DNA of 64,000 bases from Aphrocallistes beatrix (GCA_963281255.1 OY725503.1:3286001-3350000), one strand, 5' to 3'; positions 1-10,599 are shown, counted from the first letter of the stretch. Translations and numbers: made by a program. The notes: generated from the sequence alone by a model not told the origin.

Positions 1-1115
1 GTGTCCCCTCATGTCCTCGATGTTCTCTACCTGCTCGACCATGCCCTCCTCCATCGCTAGCTCCTCGCGACTCATCCTATACAAACATAACTCTGCTTCA
101 AGAGACCACCAAGGCAAACTCTAACATAATCAAACAAATAGTTAAATATGATAGTCGATTTTCTTAGTAATTTTAATCGCCCTACCTACCTACAAGATCG
201 ACTCTTGATTGCCATCCATCTTCCATCAGGAATGGTAAATGGAAATGAACTAACAAACCATAATATTACTGTTAGTCTGCAAATTCAGTGCGGAATGTGT
301 TTCTTTGTAAAATAACTAGAGCATAGAATATTTACGTATACTATTTTGATATATTTCAGTGATTGGTACGGGGTACATGCTCTCTTAGTTATAATTCTGA
401 ATACACATGATCGCAGTATAATTATAAGTCTGCCTGTTAATACCATGTTTCTCTGGCGTTTCAGGCGAATTCCTCCAAAGATTCAATAATAAATCCCTTT
501 TGAAAATCGAGCCGAACTAATGGCAATCCTAAATTCGAACTGATGCAGCGTCCCATCGAAACTCGATTATTTTAATTTGGTGGAGCTAAGCAGCGCGAGT
601 TTTGAGGACATGAAGTAGTAAGGAATTAGCAAAACAAATCTTACGAAATAGTCACAAGTAACAGACCTATCTGATTTCCGTCTCCGACTCCTCTCCCCTA
701 CCGCCACATCCTCGTCCTCATCCTCCGTGTCGTAGAGGAGACCGCGGGGCATGCCTCTCTGTCTCGTCCCCATCAGTCTGTCCCTCCGGCGCATCTCCGC
801 CTCTGCAGAGACGCGGGCTCCCGGGGACAAGTCGCCGAAGGAGCCGGTTTCATCCAGCATGCTACTCTCCGCGTACACGTCCAGCTGAGGAATGGGGCGG
901 TAGTCCCGCTCCATGTCGTCTCCGAACAGCTCCTCCCCATCGTCTGCCTCGGGCTCGGGCTCGGGTTCGTCCAGGAAGTCCTCCGTCTCGTCCTGGAAGA
1001 CGGGCAGGCTGGAGGGGTCCTCCGGGGCCGCGCTGGTGGTGGGAGGGGGACTGCCGGGTGAGCCTATGTTCAGCGTGTGGGGATCCTGCTCAGGCGAACT
1101 GAGGAAAGAACTCAT
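1..1115 (-). CDS. MCM2: MCM2 replication-licensing helicase subunit, N-terminal exons (partial)
   Basis: Exon 1 runs from the ATG at 1115 down to 667. An intron (GT at 666-665, AG at 78-77) joins it in phase to exon 2, 76 down to 1, which continues off the left edge. About 175 residues are visible. MCM2 is a subunit of the MCM2-7 helicase loaded at replication origins in the nucleus; its N-terminal tail binds histones H3-H4 and is phosphorylated by CDK and DDK. Seen here: a Ser/Pro-rich start with several SP sites, an acidic stretch, the MCM2-typical GEELFGDDMERDYRPIP block, an RGLLYDTEDED block and, after the splice, VENIEDMRGH. These match the order in animal MCM2. The helicase core (MCM box, Walker motifs) lies outside the window. 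The start codon is the first Met of the open frame; its position agrees with the family but is not proven. Confidence 0.9.
77..666 (-). other. Intron 1 of MCM2
   Basis: On the minus strand the donor is AG|GTCTGT at 667/666 and the acceptor is TTGTATAG|G at 77/76. Joining gives an intact Arg codon and keeps the MCM2 frame. No other gene or recognisable repeat is seen inside. Confidence 0.8.
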
Positions 1116-1410
1116 CAGATCTAGTCAGTGGTGGAGGTGCACGAGATTACTAGACAAGTACTTCACGCAAACGAACCAAACATATATCGGATTCAAGGGG
1201 GTGCTAATTTCCGAAATATCTCAGTACTTAGTTAATTAAATTGAGAATTAGGGGGGTACGGCTCCGGTATTCTGGATATCTAGCTAATTCAGGATAAAAT
1301 GCGGTTATTGGAAAATCGCCGTCTCACATATATTAAAAAGTCCATTGCATGATCAAATGCCACATTAGGGAGGAATACAATCCCAATGGTGAAGAATGGA
1401 GGCTTTTAGG

Positions 1411-2066
1411 CAGGGGCGAAACAGGGTTTAGACTCAGGGGGGGCCAAAAGCGAGCGAAGGTAATGGGGGGTCTGGGGGGAACCCACCAGAAAATTTTGTA
1501 ACTTTAGGTGGTCAAATATCAATGTACAGCAATTCTTATCAAATCTCATACGGGATTTGAATTTCCTTCCTGTAACCTGATTACCACTTTGTGCTTCGCG
1601 CCAATTCATCACAAGCGTTAAACCGGATTTCAATACTCATTTTAGTAGTGAAGAAAGCACTGAAATACAACTAGAAATATAAAAAGAACACGACTAAAAC
1701 AAAAATTCTAACCTTCTTGGACTACTATGGGCAAACTTTGAGATGACGTTTTCAATGTTTACACGGATGTCCTTATTACAAAAAATGAGAGCAAGACTAG
1801 AAAGTCGCTCTTCAACCATAGTAGACCTCAAGTACGTTTAAACAAGCCTGAGTTCACTGAGGATCGCTCTGAAGTACATGATGAAACATTAAGGGTTAAT
1901 CCTATCTTCAGTATCTTAGTAGATATCATTGGAATTGAGAAAATAAACTCATATAATTGAGGGCTAAAGTTCACAAATCTGGGGGGCTAGGCCCAAATAA
2001 CTCCCACGTAGATCAATTCGTAAAATTTTCAGGGGGGGGCCATGGCCCCCCCTGTATCCGCCCCTG
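1411..2066. mobile_element. Non-autonomous hAT-type element with 8-bp target duplication
   Basis: The left end is caggggcg and the right end cgcccctg, an imperfect terminal inverted repeat of the CAGNG class typical of hAT transposons. It is flanked by the identical 8-mer cttttagg at 1403-1410 and 2067-2074, a diagnostic hAT target-site duplication. The interior has G-rich tracts and no transposase frame. A related interior, with the same run of G around 'gcgagcgaa', occurs near 33690 and, truncated and inverted, at 38167-38440. Confidence 0.85.
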
Positions 2067-2334
2067 CTTTTAGGTCCGATTGATAGGATTCTCTGCTCGA
2101 TCCGAGGCGTTTTAGTTGGAGCGAAATGAGGCTTTTTTGCACTAAAAATTCAATGCAATGTGGAGGTTTTAGCGACATTAATTTTTTGAATAGTTTTGCA
2201 TATATAGAAATATTTTAAGTGTTTTTTGCATATTATGTGCAAAGTGATGATAGATCATGCGCAATTGGTCAATTGATCATTGTGACGATTGCGCATGCGC
2301 AATGGACTTAGTCCAACCAATCGTGCGCAATGTG

Positions 2335-2488
2335 CAAATTGATCATGCGTAATGTGTCAATTGATCATGCGCAATGTGTCAATTGATCATGCGCAATGTG
2401 TCAATTGATCATGCGCAATGTGTCAATTGATCATGCGTAATGTGTCAATTGATCATGCGTAATGTGTCGATTGATCATGCGAAGTGTG
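2335..2488. repeat. 22-bp minisatellite, seven head-to-tail copies
   Basis: Seven contiguous units of exactly 22 bp (consensus tcaattgatcatgcgcaatg plus tg) start at 2335, 2357, 2379, 2401, 2423, 2445 and 2467. Each unit is a chain of short palindromes (caattg, tgatca, and tgcgca in some units). The array is bracketed by near-identical direct repeats of about 25 bp beginning gacgattgcgcatgcg at about 2284 and 2488. There are no spacers, so this is not a CRISPR array. Confidence 0.9.
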
Positions 2489-2691
2489 ACGATTGCGCAT
2501 GCGGAATGGACTTTTTAATACCTCCGTCTCATACTCCCAGGTCAATAGAGTAGACGGCCCTGCGCTTTCTAGTGCCCAAACTTCTCTTGTTGTGTTGGGA
2601 TGGAAATACCCAATTTACGGAACTTGACAGAACTGATTCGGAAATTCTAATTTCATAATTTAATATTACAACATTCCGCATATTATAAATA

Positions 2692-2864
2692 CAGTGGAAT
2701 TCGCTTATTAGCAACTCCCTTATTAGCAAAATTGCTCTATTAGCAACCAATCCTCAGGTCCCAGGTGAAGATTTTGTATTAATTCTGTTCCCTTATTAGC
2801 AACTTCGCGTATTAGCAACCATTTTATGAGAAAAACTCGAGTTGCTAATAAGCGAATTCCACTG
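2692..2864. mobile_element. TA-flanked MITE, pogo/Tc1-like
   Basis: About 26-bp perfect inverted ends (cagtggaattcgcttattag and its complement) are flanked by TA at 2690-2691 and 2865-2866. The motif cttattagcaac is repeated several times inside. CAGT ends, TA target and this motif style fit pogo/Tigger-type non-autonomous elements. Confidence 0.8.
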
Positions 2865-2939
2865 TATCAAACTTACGGACACATTCCATTCCGGAAATTA
2901 TAAATGCATAATTTACGGAAGATTCCATTCCAGATTATC

Positions 2940-3160
2940 TCAGTCAGGGCTGTATCAACTCAGTTGGCAAAAACAACTCATTTTTTATGGAAATTCCTTT
3001 ACCAACTCACTCAACTCATTCAAAAAATGAGTTGTCTACAACCCACTCATTTTCGGAACGAGTCATTTGTACCAAATGAATTGGTTTCAACAACTCATTT
3101 TCATATGACGGCTATAAACAACTCATTTAGTTGATTTTGCCTCAAAATGAGTGATACAGC
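2940..3160. repeat. Low-complexity region of repeated 'actcattt' motifs
   Basis: The words caactcattt and aaatgagtt recur in both orientations across this stretch, so the region can fold on itself. Short frames through it look like repeat artefacts. No gene is seen. Confidence 0.6.
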
Positions 3161-3239
3161 ACAGATCTCAGTAATTAAATTTGGCGGAACAGATCGGGAA
3201 AATGGTTTGGTTTGGACCCCCATCGGCTTCCAATTAGAG

Positions 3240-3490
3240 ATACACGACTCATCATGGAATTATGACGTCATTATCACCGTTTTTATAATTATAATTTTCA
3301 GTTTTTCGACTATAACTCAGCCAATTTAGGTCAAGAAGGCTGAAATTTTAATAGAATGTGTAAATGAATATTCTTCAAAAATGATACAACTATCGTGATG
3401 ACTCATCACTCTGTTGTAACGTCATCATTAATCATCAAAAGTTGGAAAATTGACAATTTTAGTGATTTTGATCGTAGAGTACGATTGGAT
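3240..3490 (+). repeat. R1 repeat, diverged partial copy
   Basis: Shares the R1 core seen in full at 22681, 29927 and 55168: gactcatcatggaattatga, a TGACGTCA site, an ataactcagcca segment, then gatgactcatcactctg. It lacks the GC-rich tail and both ends. It lies upstream of the papain-like gene at 4020. Confidence 0.75.
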
Positions 3491-3977
3491 GTCTTAACCT
3501 GTATGAGCTGGATGGTATAATCCGGAGCAAGGGAATGGATGTCTTTGTAAGTTATGAAGAGGATGCGATGTTAAAAATTTCAAAATTGTGTTACTACTCC
3601 AGAGGCGGATCTTGAATTTGTGAGGGGATGGCTAAAGCGAGCGTAGCGACCGACAAATAGGGGGGTCAAAAAATTATAAAAAACCTCAATTTTCTTCCGG
3701 CAAAAACTGGAGGTGGTACTAGGCGGTACTATCAGAGAATGTTTGGGTGGGGTTGGTCAAATTGAGGTCCTATCTTGAAAATCGTAATGTGGAGGGGGGA
3801 AAGAACGAATTCGGTTTTTAATTAATTAATCAAAGAGTATCTTTGTTTAGTGGGTTACAGGTTGAGGCCTGGGATTGTATATATTACCACTTGCTACGTA
3901 TATATTACAAGGGTTTGGTTCTAATTCATGGTAGTTTACATGGATGAACTCATGTAAGATATTCATATAACTACTAG
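3491..3977. other. Intergenic stretch with a degraded hAT-like piece
   Basis: No gene seen. A left-end-like word (cagaggcggatcttgaa) at about 3600 followed by a G-rich tract resembles the hAT element at 1411, but no matching right end was found. The part from about 3905 on is shared with the upstream region of the paralogue at 11388 (tcatggtagttta and onward). Confidence 0.5.
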
Positions 3978-3984
3978 TATATAA
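3978..3984 (+). promoter_or_regulatory. Likely TATA box of papain-like gene A
   Basis: TATATAA lies 36 bp before the ATG at 4020, within sequence conserved upstream of paralogue B (TATATATA at 11342-11349, 39 bp before its ATG). The spacing implies a very short 5' leader. Confidence 0.5.
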
Positions 3985-4019
3985 TCAAATATAATACTAA
4001 TTAGGTATAATGAGTAAAG

Positions 4020-7000
4020 ATGTCATTAATAAAAATATTCATTTACCTCTCCTTTGGTTTAGTTTTTGGGGCCAATCCAGATTGGAGTAGAAAGTCCTAT
4101 ATTGTTACAGGAATCCTCTACCTTAATTATGGAAAGATAGCGGAGCCGTTCCAAGCATGGATTGACAATTCAACAGAAGGAATTGAGAGAAGTAGGATCG
4201 ATTATTATTTCGGATACAATACTATTATTTACGATAATGGGCTCGGGTACAAGATAATACCAGACAAGATTCAGGTAATTATAACTTATTTTCCATGAAA
4301 CGCGTATAAAGAGACCCATCAATAAATGTAATTATATACAGTCGACTCCGCTTAATAGGGCCACTGTTTAATCGGGTCAGCCGCTTAATCGGGCCACTTT
4401 TGGCAGGACCGGAATAGCACTCACACAAGCTAATACAAAATATTTTCGGTTAATAGGGTCCTCCGCTTAATCGGGGCAAAATGTCCTCTGACCGATGTGG
4501 CCCTATTAAGCGGAGTCGACTGTATTTGAATATAAAAATGATAGAAATAATCGGCTACTATAGCTCTTAAATTTTAGTAAACATTTGTTGTACCGTACGG
4601 TTTGCGAACCTTTCGTATCTACCTCAATTTTTTAAAATTCTATATTTTTAGGATGGAGGACTTCAATGTTTCAACATAACAGGTCGTGTAGGATTCAAAC
4701 ATATTTTGCCCAATATAACTAGTTATCAAATGATGGATGATAAATCATCATGCGAACATAAAGGGACATTTGTTAATTGTACTCACTACAGAAGTTCAAT
4801 CAAGTACTTTGGCAGATTGAATACTTATGATATGTACGTTGGAGATAACGACATTCCATTTCACTACAATTTCACTGGTTATAATTTTATGATGGGTGCT
4901 CATTATGACCATTACATATTCGAATACACGGATTATGAAGAAGGATATATCCCGCAGAGCATTTTTGAAATCTCGCCAACAAAGGAGTGTCCTGACTTCC
5001 CAGATCCTGGGATATCACACTTCGAGATGGATCCAATGAGAGAGTTCAGTATGGGAAATGAGGATTATGAAGAACAAGATAAGGAAACTAGTTTAGAGTT
5101 TGAGAAGTTCAAGATGGTATGTAAACTATAACCGTTAATTTCTCAAGAAATATCATGTAAATGTAGCAATTTGTGTCACGATAACTGGTTATATTATAAA
5201 ATACATCAATATTTAGGCGAAAAATATGTCCATTGGAGGAGGATCGAGAATGAATACTTTTTTGATTAAAATTTAAGCAATAGAATTATTAATTTCACAA
5301 CCCTAGATGAGAACACTTATTCTAATAAAATTTAATAAATAGCATTAATGTATATCTAATACGTACAGTAAATCGATGATTCAGGCCTCTGTCAAATGGA
5401 AGTTGACTATATTTGTCATAATCAAGTTTTAATGAATTAATTTGGAGAATTCAAAATAACTTAGTCCATTTCTAATGATATTTCTAATTCAATTATAATT
5501 TGATATCTTTAGAAATATTCGAAGAAATACAATACAGACGTTGAACATGAAACGAGAAAATCAATTTTCAGACAAGCACGAAGGTACATTCATTCTAAAA
5601 ATCGACAAAATTTGAGCTACAAACTTGAGATCAACCATTTGTCAGATCAAAATGAAAAGGAACTGAAATGGAAGAACGGGTATAGGTATACAGGTATCGG
5701 CGAGAGTCATCGAGTCAAATCGAGTGAACTCATCGGTCTTTCGAATATACCTGAATCCGTAAATTGGACAGCCAACGGAGCTGTGAATCTCCCCAAAGAT
5801 CAAGGTACCTGTGGTGGTGGTTGGAGTTTTGCTACCACGGGGACATTGGAAGGAAGCTACTTCTTGAAAAATAGTGAGTTTACAAGTAATAAAGCTGACT
5901 ATTAAACCTGAATAGGATCAGAATAGAACTTTCACAAAAATTTTGGTCCGCGAAAAAATTGGTCCTCCCCTGAAAATTTTGGTCCTGCAATGGACCATTT
6001 TTCCATGGAATATTGGTCCGGGGGACCACTTTTTCAGGGAATGTTGGTCCGAGCGGACCAAAATTCCATGGATAATTGGTTCTCCCGGACCAAAATTCCA
6101 TAGTGGAAATAACAGTATGAGAAATCTCATCGAGTTCGTATACTCGTGTACTATACAATAAACCGAATATGATTCTAGTAATGTCCAGACTAACTAAGTG
6201 ATTATTATATTTTCGTCTGAGCTCAGAACTTACTGGAGCCATAGCCAAAAAACTCCCACATTCCAAAAATCAGCTTCCTGGGCTTGCCAGTTTCTTCAAT
6301 CAATTAATTACATACATATATATATATACAGTCGACTCCGCTTAATAGGACCACATCTGTCAGAGGACATTTTGCCCCGATTAAGCGGAGAACCCTATTA
6401 ACCGAAAATATTATGTATTAGCTTCTATGTGTGAGAGCTATTCCGGTCCTGCCAAAAGTGGCCCGATTAAGCGGCTGATCCGATTAAACAGTGGCCCTAT
6501 TAAGCGGAGTCGACTGTATATATATTAGGGTGCTCCAAGAAATTCCAAAGTTTGAATCTTATGATGCACACTCTTCAAATAGTTTACCTTGATCACCAAG
6601 TATTCACCATAAAATTTTCATGCAATTTGGAGATGGTTTAGTGGTCGCGCGCAAGGTAGCCTCCTACTCGTGCTAATTTATAATAGGATATGTCTGGGTT
6701 GAGGCCAGAAGTTGTAAAAAGCGTACTTCTAACATTTAAATAAACTAGTAGTTTGATTTTTTGTAATATTTGAGGGTAGTTTTATATCAGCTAATAATAC
6801 ATTTTAATAACCTAAAATCTACCGGTTCCGAGATATTGGTGAAAACAGCTGGGACCATTAATAATTTCAAGTATGAAGGCTGGTCCCAACTGTTTTCACC
6901 AATATCTCGGAACCGGTAGATTTTAGGTTATTAAAATGTATTATTAGCTGATATAAAACCACCCTCAAATATTACAAAAATCGTTTATTTACATGTCAGA

Positions 7001-8255
7001 AGTACGCTTTTTACAACTTCTGGCCTCAACCAGGACATATCCTATTATAAATTAGCACGAGGAAGAAGCTACCTTGCGCGACCACTAAACCATCTCCAAA
7101 TTGCATGAAAATTTTATGGTGAATACTTGGTAATCAAGGTAAACCATTTGAAGAGTGTGCATTATAAGATTCAAACTTTGGAATTTTTTGGAGCACCCTA
7201 ATATACATATATATATATATATATACGAAAAAACATTAATCGAGTTTTAATAGTTAGCAGGGTTTCATTTAAACATTGACTCAAGGGATGGCAAAATTTG
7301 GGTTTTGAGGAATAAGGGGTGGCGAGGCCGTAACTGCGTGAGATAGAGTTGTCTGGGAGCATCCTCCCCCTGGAAATGTCAAGGGATGGCGAATGAGATC
7401 CAAGGGATGGCGGGAGCCATCCCTCGCCATCCCCTAAATGAAACCCTGGTTAGTATTATCAGGCGTGTACTCGTTTATTAATTTTATTACTATAACTGTG
7501 ATTGTTATAATTAAAATAGTATGTATTGTCTTGCAATTAGTGGCCAAAATAACGAAATTCGGTTTCGGTATTTCGGTAAAATCCTGGTTTCGGTCGTTCA
7601 CTAATCTGGACCAATACAATAGTTGAGAAGGATCCTATCCAATCTTAAAGAGACGTATAGGTAGACCAATCACTGTCTCCCATCTCTAGACAAACTGTTG
7701 CTACTGAGTGAACAATGCATAATGGATTGCACCTGGGATCAAGGGAATCGAGCCTGCGAGGGTGGAGAAGGAGAACGAGCTGGTGAATGGTTGATGCTGC
7801 CTGGAATATGTGAAGTTTTATTTGTCAGCTATTCGATTAGAGATAGCCGTAACATGGGATATTACAATGCAGACAGTTTTTGTCAATGGCCTGGAACTGA
7901 TCAACAAGATTGTGTAAAAATAAGAAACTATACGGTATTGCCATTAGGTGATTTAGACACACTACGACAAATGAGTGCCAATGTGGGTCCAATACAAGTT
8001 TCGATCGACGCAGGTCAACCTTCATTTCAATTTTATTCAACTGGAATTTATTATGAAGACAATTGTGCTAACACACCTCAAAAACTGGATCATTCAGTGC
8101 TTTTAGTTGGTTACGGGACAGAAAATGGAGAAGATTATTGGTTGATTAGGAATTCATGGTCTGTATTTTGGGGTGATTATGGTTCCATGAAAATATCTAC
8201 TAGAAATAACAATTGTGGAGTTGCAACTAATGCTATGTTCTTTACTCTCGCCTAA
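4020..8255 (+). CDS. Papain-like (C1A) protein of the 26/29-kDa type, catalytic Cys replaced by Gly (gene A)
   Basis: Four exons: 4020-4274, 4652-5116, 5513-5873 and 7690-8255. All introns are GT-AG and in phase (0, 0, 1), giving 548 aa, the usual length of the insect 26/29-kDa proteinase type. Order: signal peptide 1-17; an N-terminal domain (about 18-238) with the family hallmarks IAEPFQAWID, SRIDYY and GAHYDHYIFEY; an I29-like inhibitor region (about 241-305); then the C1A domain. The papain active-site motif CGSCW reads CGGGW: Cys340 (structural) is kept, but residue 343, the nucleophile, is Gly (codon 5819-5821). His495 (LDHSVLLVGYG) and Asn515 (RNSWS) are kept. It is probably secreted and cannot use the classical cysteine mechanism, so a binding, inhibitory or scaffold role is possible but unproven. 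Introns 2 and 3 hold repeats and MITEs. Confidence 0.85.
4339..4522. mobile_element. TA-flanked pogo-like MITE in intron 1 of gene A
   Basis: Inverted ends cagtcgactccgcttaatag and complement, flanked by TA at 4337-4338 and 4523-4524. Subterminal repeats of cgcttaatcggg are present inside. Same family as 6329-6516 and the broken copies at 21070-21154, 22192-22211 and 54360-54419. Confidence 0.85.
5929..6108. repeat. GGTCC/GGACC modular palindrome repeat in intron 3 of gene A
   Basis: Repeated modules of about 30-37 bp built from ttggtccgggggacca-type palindromes alternate with tttccatgga palindromes. The first unit begins ttcacaaaaattttggtccg, similar to the start of the copies at 18912 and, inverted, at 22190. 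No coding potential is credible; frames through it only mirror the repeat. Confidence 0.8.
6206..6312 (-). repeat. R1 terminal fragment (inverted)
   Basis: Matches the end segment of R1: tctgagctcagaacttactg, then a 'ggagccatagccaaaa' stretch and cttcaatcaatt. The rest of the element is absent. Confidence 0.75.
6329..6516. mobile_element. TA-flanked pogo-like MITE, inverted sibling of the 4339 copy
   Basis: Same ends as the 4339-4522 element (cagtcgactccgcttaatag), interior in reverse orientation, with TA at 6327-6328 and 6517-6518. It sits 11 bp from the next element. Confidence 0.85.
6528..7198. mobile_element. Near-perfect fold-back element of 671 bp in intron 3 of gene A
   Basis: Two arms of about 325 bp, almost exact reverse complements, are separated by a spacer of about 20 bp centred near 6863. 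The ends are gggtgctccaa and ttggagcaccc, flanked by TA. The arm includes an 'aatctaccggttccgagata' segment. Transcribed with gene A it would form a very long RNA hairpin. Confidence 0.9.
7258..7448. mobile_element. Small inverted-repeat element ('cagggtttcattta')
   Basis: The ends cagggtttcattta and taaatgaaaccctg are perfect inverses. The 5-mer gttag abuts both ends (7253-7257, 7449-7453), consistent with a short target duplication. The interior repeats aagggatggc. It is inserted in a remnant of the R1 end (cattaatcgagttttaatag). Confidence 0.65.
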
Positions 8256-8997
8256 TTAGACATATGTATAGTCATCTATATGATTTTGAGGTATGTATGT
8301 ATATATATATATGGATAGTATATGTAACATATTTATTAGCATGATTAGTATTTTTGTTGCGTTAGGCTAACCTATGTATGGCGGCTACGCTAGGGTGTAG
8401 AGTGTCTGGGATCGGGAAGTTTGATGAACCCCGCCAACTCTCCATCTAGTTGAGATGTGTAAATTGCCGATAGAAACGGCAGAATTTGATGCAGGTATTA
8501 GGTCAACAGTTTCCCCTCGTGTGCACGTATTACTCATTGCAGAGTTCTCTAGTCAAGCCTGGCGGTGAAATGCATGTATCCACGTCCTTATTATTTGTCT
8601 TGAAGCTTAGTGTTTGATTATTAATATCTCAACGATTTCTGCACTCAGCAGATCAAAATATTCTCAAATGAGAGAGCTCTTTCTCCACACGCTCGGAGAA
8701 CGGGACACACATTAGGAAAGTTCAGCCGTTATTTTATTTCATTAAATTTTCTTCTTACTTCAAAGTTAATGATCATAATGATAATACGTAATAATATACA
8801 ACTATTCCATTCTGACATGATTCCATGCTGATATGTTCAAGTGCGCTGTACAATGAATTAAGGACTGCATATGTGCAGCATGTATGCTATATGGCCCAAT
8901 GAAATTGAGACAAATTTTGAAATATCATATTTTTGATAAGAAGTGTAGTTTCTAGTTTTAAATCACAAACTAGTTAATTAAGTATTAACCATTAATT
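8256..8997. other. Downstream region of gene A, no gene seen
   Basis: Contains gene A 3' flank shared with gene B (ttagacatatgtatagtcat and onward), then unrelated sequence. No coding frame or element ends could be supported. Confidence 0.5.
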
Positions 8998-9245
8998 CTA
9001 TTCAAAATGTCCCCCTTTGAATTCCTCACATCGTCGCAATCGTGGTTTAAATTGATCAATACACCGAAATACTTTGGATATATCCAATCTGGTCCAAGGA
9101 CGGGTAATTTTTCTCTCCAGATCCTCCAAACTTTTTGGTGATTTATGATACACTTCTTGCTCCAGCATGCTCCAAATCCCGTAGTTGAGGGGATTGAGAT
9201 CCGGAGAGTTAGGGGGCAATCTTGTTTGTCCAAAAATCGACATTT
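8998..9245 (-). pseudogene. Tc1/mariner-type transposase C-terminal remnant
   Basis: The minus-strand frame reads PPNSPDLNPLNYGIWSMLEQ followed by a basic tail. PNSPDLNPLDY-W is the typical third-acid region of Tc1/mariner-like transposases; here the second Asp is Asn. Nothing N-terminal remains, because sequence upstream of about 9245 is LINE-derived. It is dead. Confidence 0.75.
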
Positions 9246-9560
9246 TCAGATTTCAAGAAATCTACGATTTGGTGGCGGTATGACAGGTAGCAGAGAAGCG
9301 TGAAGGAATCACGACAGAGAAGTGCAGTTCCTCCACCCTGATGATGTGCAGACCTAGCACGATCAAGGAGTTGGTAGCCGGATGGAGTGCATTCAGCTCT
9401 CACGGCCGCATCCCTTGACGTGAACCAGGTCTCAGTAACGGCAACAACGTCAGGATGGTGGTCAGATACATAGTCAAGAAAACGAGAGGATTCCGTCCTA
9501 AGATTCCGAGCGTTGATAAGATGGATATAAGATGAGGATGACCACGCGGGGAAGATTTAA
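9246..9560 (-). pseudogene. LINE (non-LTR retrotransposon) endonuclease-domain remnant
   Basis: The minus-strand translation gives VVAVTETWFTSRDAAV, then CTPSGYQLLDRARS, then QGGGTALLCRDS. This is the TETW...GY...R...GGG pattern of the APE-type endonuclease of CR1/jockey-like LINEs. Only part of the domain remains, and it abuts the transposase scrap at 8998. The LINE reverse transcriptase at 40071-41990 lacks this domain but need not be the same family. Confidence 0.7.
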
Positions 9561-10001
9561 TCGGCTTGATAGTAATAAGATTGGATGGATTTCGACCCGA
9601 AGAAATACGCATGGTCTTCACGCAAGAGGGAAGGAGAAAGATGAGAATAAGAATGAGGAGGAAGTAGAGGAGGAAAAACAGAATTACTCAACAGATTAGG
9701 AAGGGGAAAATGACCCCGGTGCAGAGCACCTGTCTCCCCGGTCAAAAAAATGGCTGAGGTTACATTGTCCCCTATCAGAAAATCCTGGTTACACCAGACT
9801 AATGCAGAAATGCTTCCGGTGCACTGACTTGTAGCTGTAGTTTAAGCTCCATTCCATATTAAGGTTTTAATAAAATATTTATAAATAAATCGAACCAGCG
9901 AGTAAAGTTTGATATCACTATGAGATCGTCACATTCGTCCAAAAATGTGGGGGACAGAAAATTGAATGACAATATATAGAGGTGCTAGCGTCAGTGAGTA
10001 T
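9561..10001. other. Unassigned stretch
   Basis: Probably includes more degraded LINE sequence up to about 9745. No further gene or element could be supported. Confidence 0.4.
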
Positions 10002-10598
10002 CAGGGTTGCCGTGGGAACGGAATTTCAATACCCATTCCCACAGGATTTCTGTGGGAATAGGGCACAATACCAACAGAAACCAACATATAGCTATATAAT
10101 TATAGACTACAAGATTATGTTTTCAATGATATTATATAAATAAGACTTCACACTGAATCCCGACAGATGCCCACATCTCCACAGATTTCCACATGTGGGA
10201 ATACCCATAGGCTTAAAGTAATTCCCATCCCATATGGGAATACCCAGATTCCCGTTCCCACGGCAATAGGGTTGCCATGGGAATAGAATTTCAATACCCA
10301 TTCCCACAGAATTTCTTTGGGAATACCCACATAAATCCACATAACCCACAAGAAAACCCACAGAAACCCACATGTGTGATTACCCAAGGCTTAAAGTCAT
10401 TCATATTATCATCCTATATGGGAATACACACATAAAACCCCATAGAAATCCACATAAAACCCACAGAAACCCACTGGAAAACCCACAGAAACCCATATGT
10501 GAGAATATCCATAGGCTTAAAGTCATTCCCAATCCCATCGCATATGGGAATATGTGGGTTTCCCATGGGAATTCCCACAGATTCCCACGGCAACCCTG
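10002..10598. mobile_element. hAT-like repeat with 'cagggttgccgtgggaa' ends
   Basis: Left end cagggttgccgtgggaa, right end ttcccacggcaaccctg. An internal second copy of the left end (agggttgccatgggaatag) at about 10266 indicates a tandemly rearranged element. The interior repeats cccacagaaa and atgggaatac motifs. No exact 8-bp duplication was found. Same end family as 21767-21941. Confidence 0.7.
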
Positions 10599-10599
10599 C

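Noticed and set aside
913-1239. Plus-strand open frame of 108 codons
   Set aside because: Antisense shadow of MCM2 exon 1; Ser-rich by virtue of the acidic stretch on the other strand.
2335-2488. Regular repeats suggesting a CRISPR array
   Set aside because: The 22-bp units are contiguous with no unique spacers, and the genome is eukaryotic; it is a minisatellite.
4020-8255. Silicatein (biosilica-forming cathepsin relative)
   Set aside because: Silicateins have Ser at the active site and no 220-residue N-terminal domain; this has Gly and the 26/29-kDa-type N-terminal domain.
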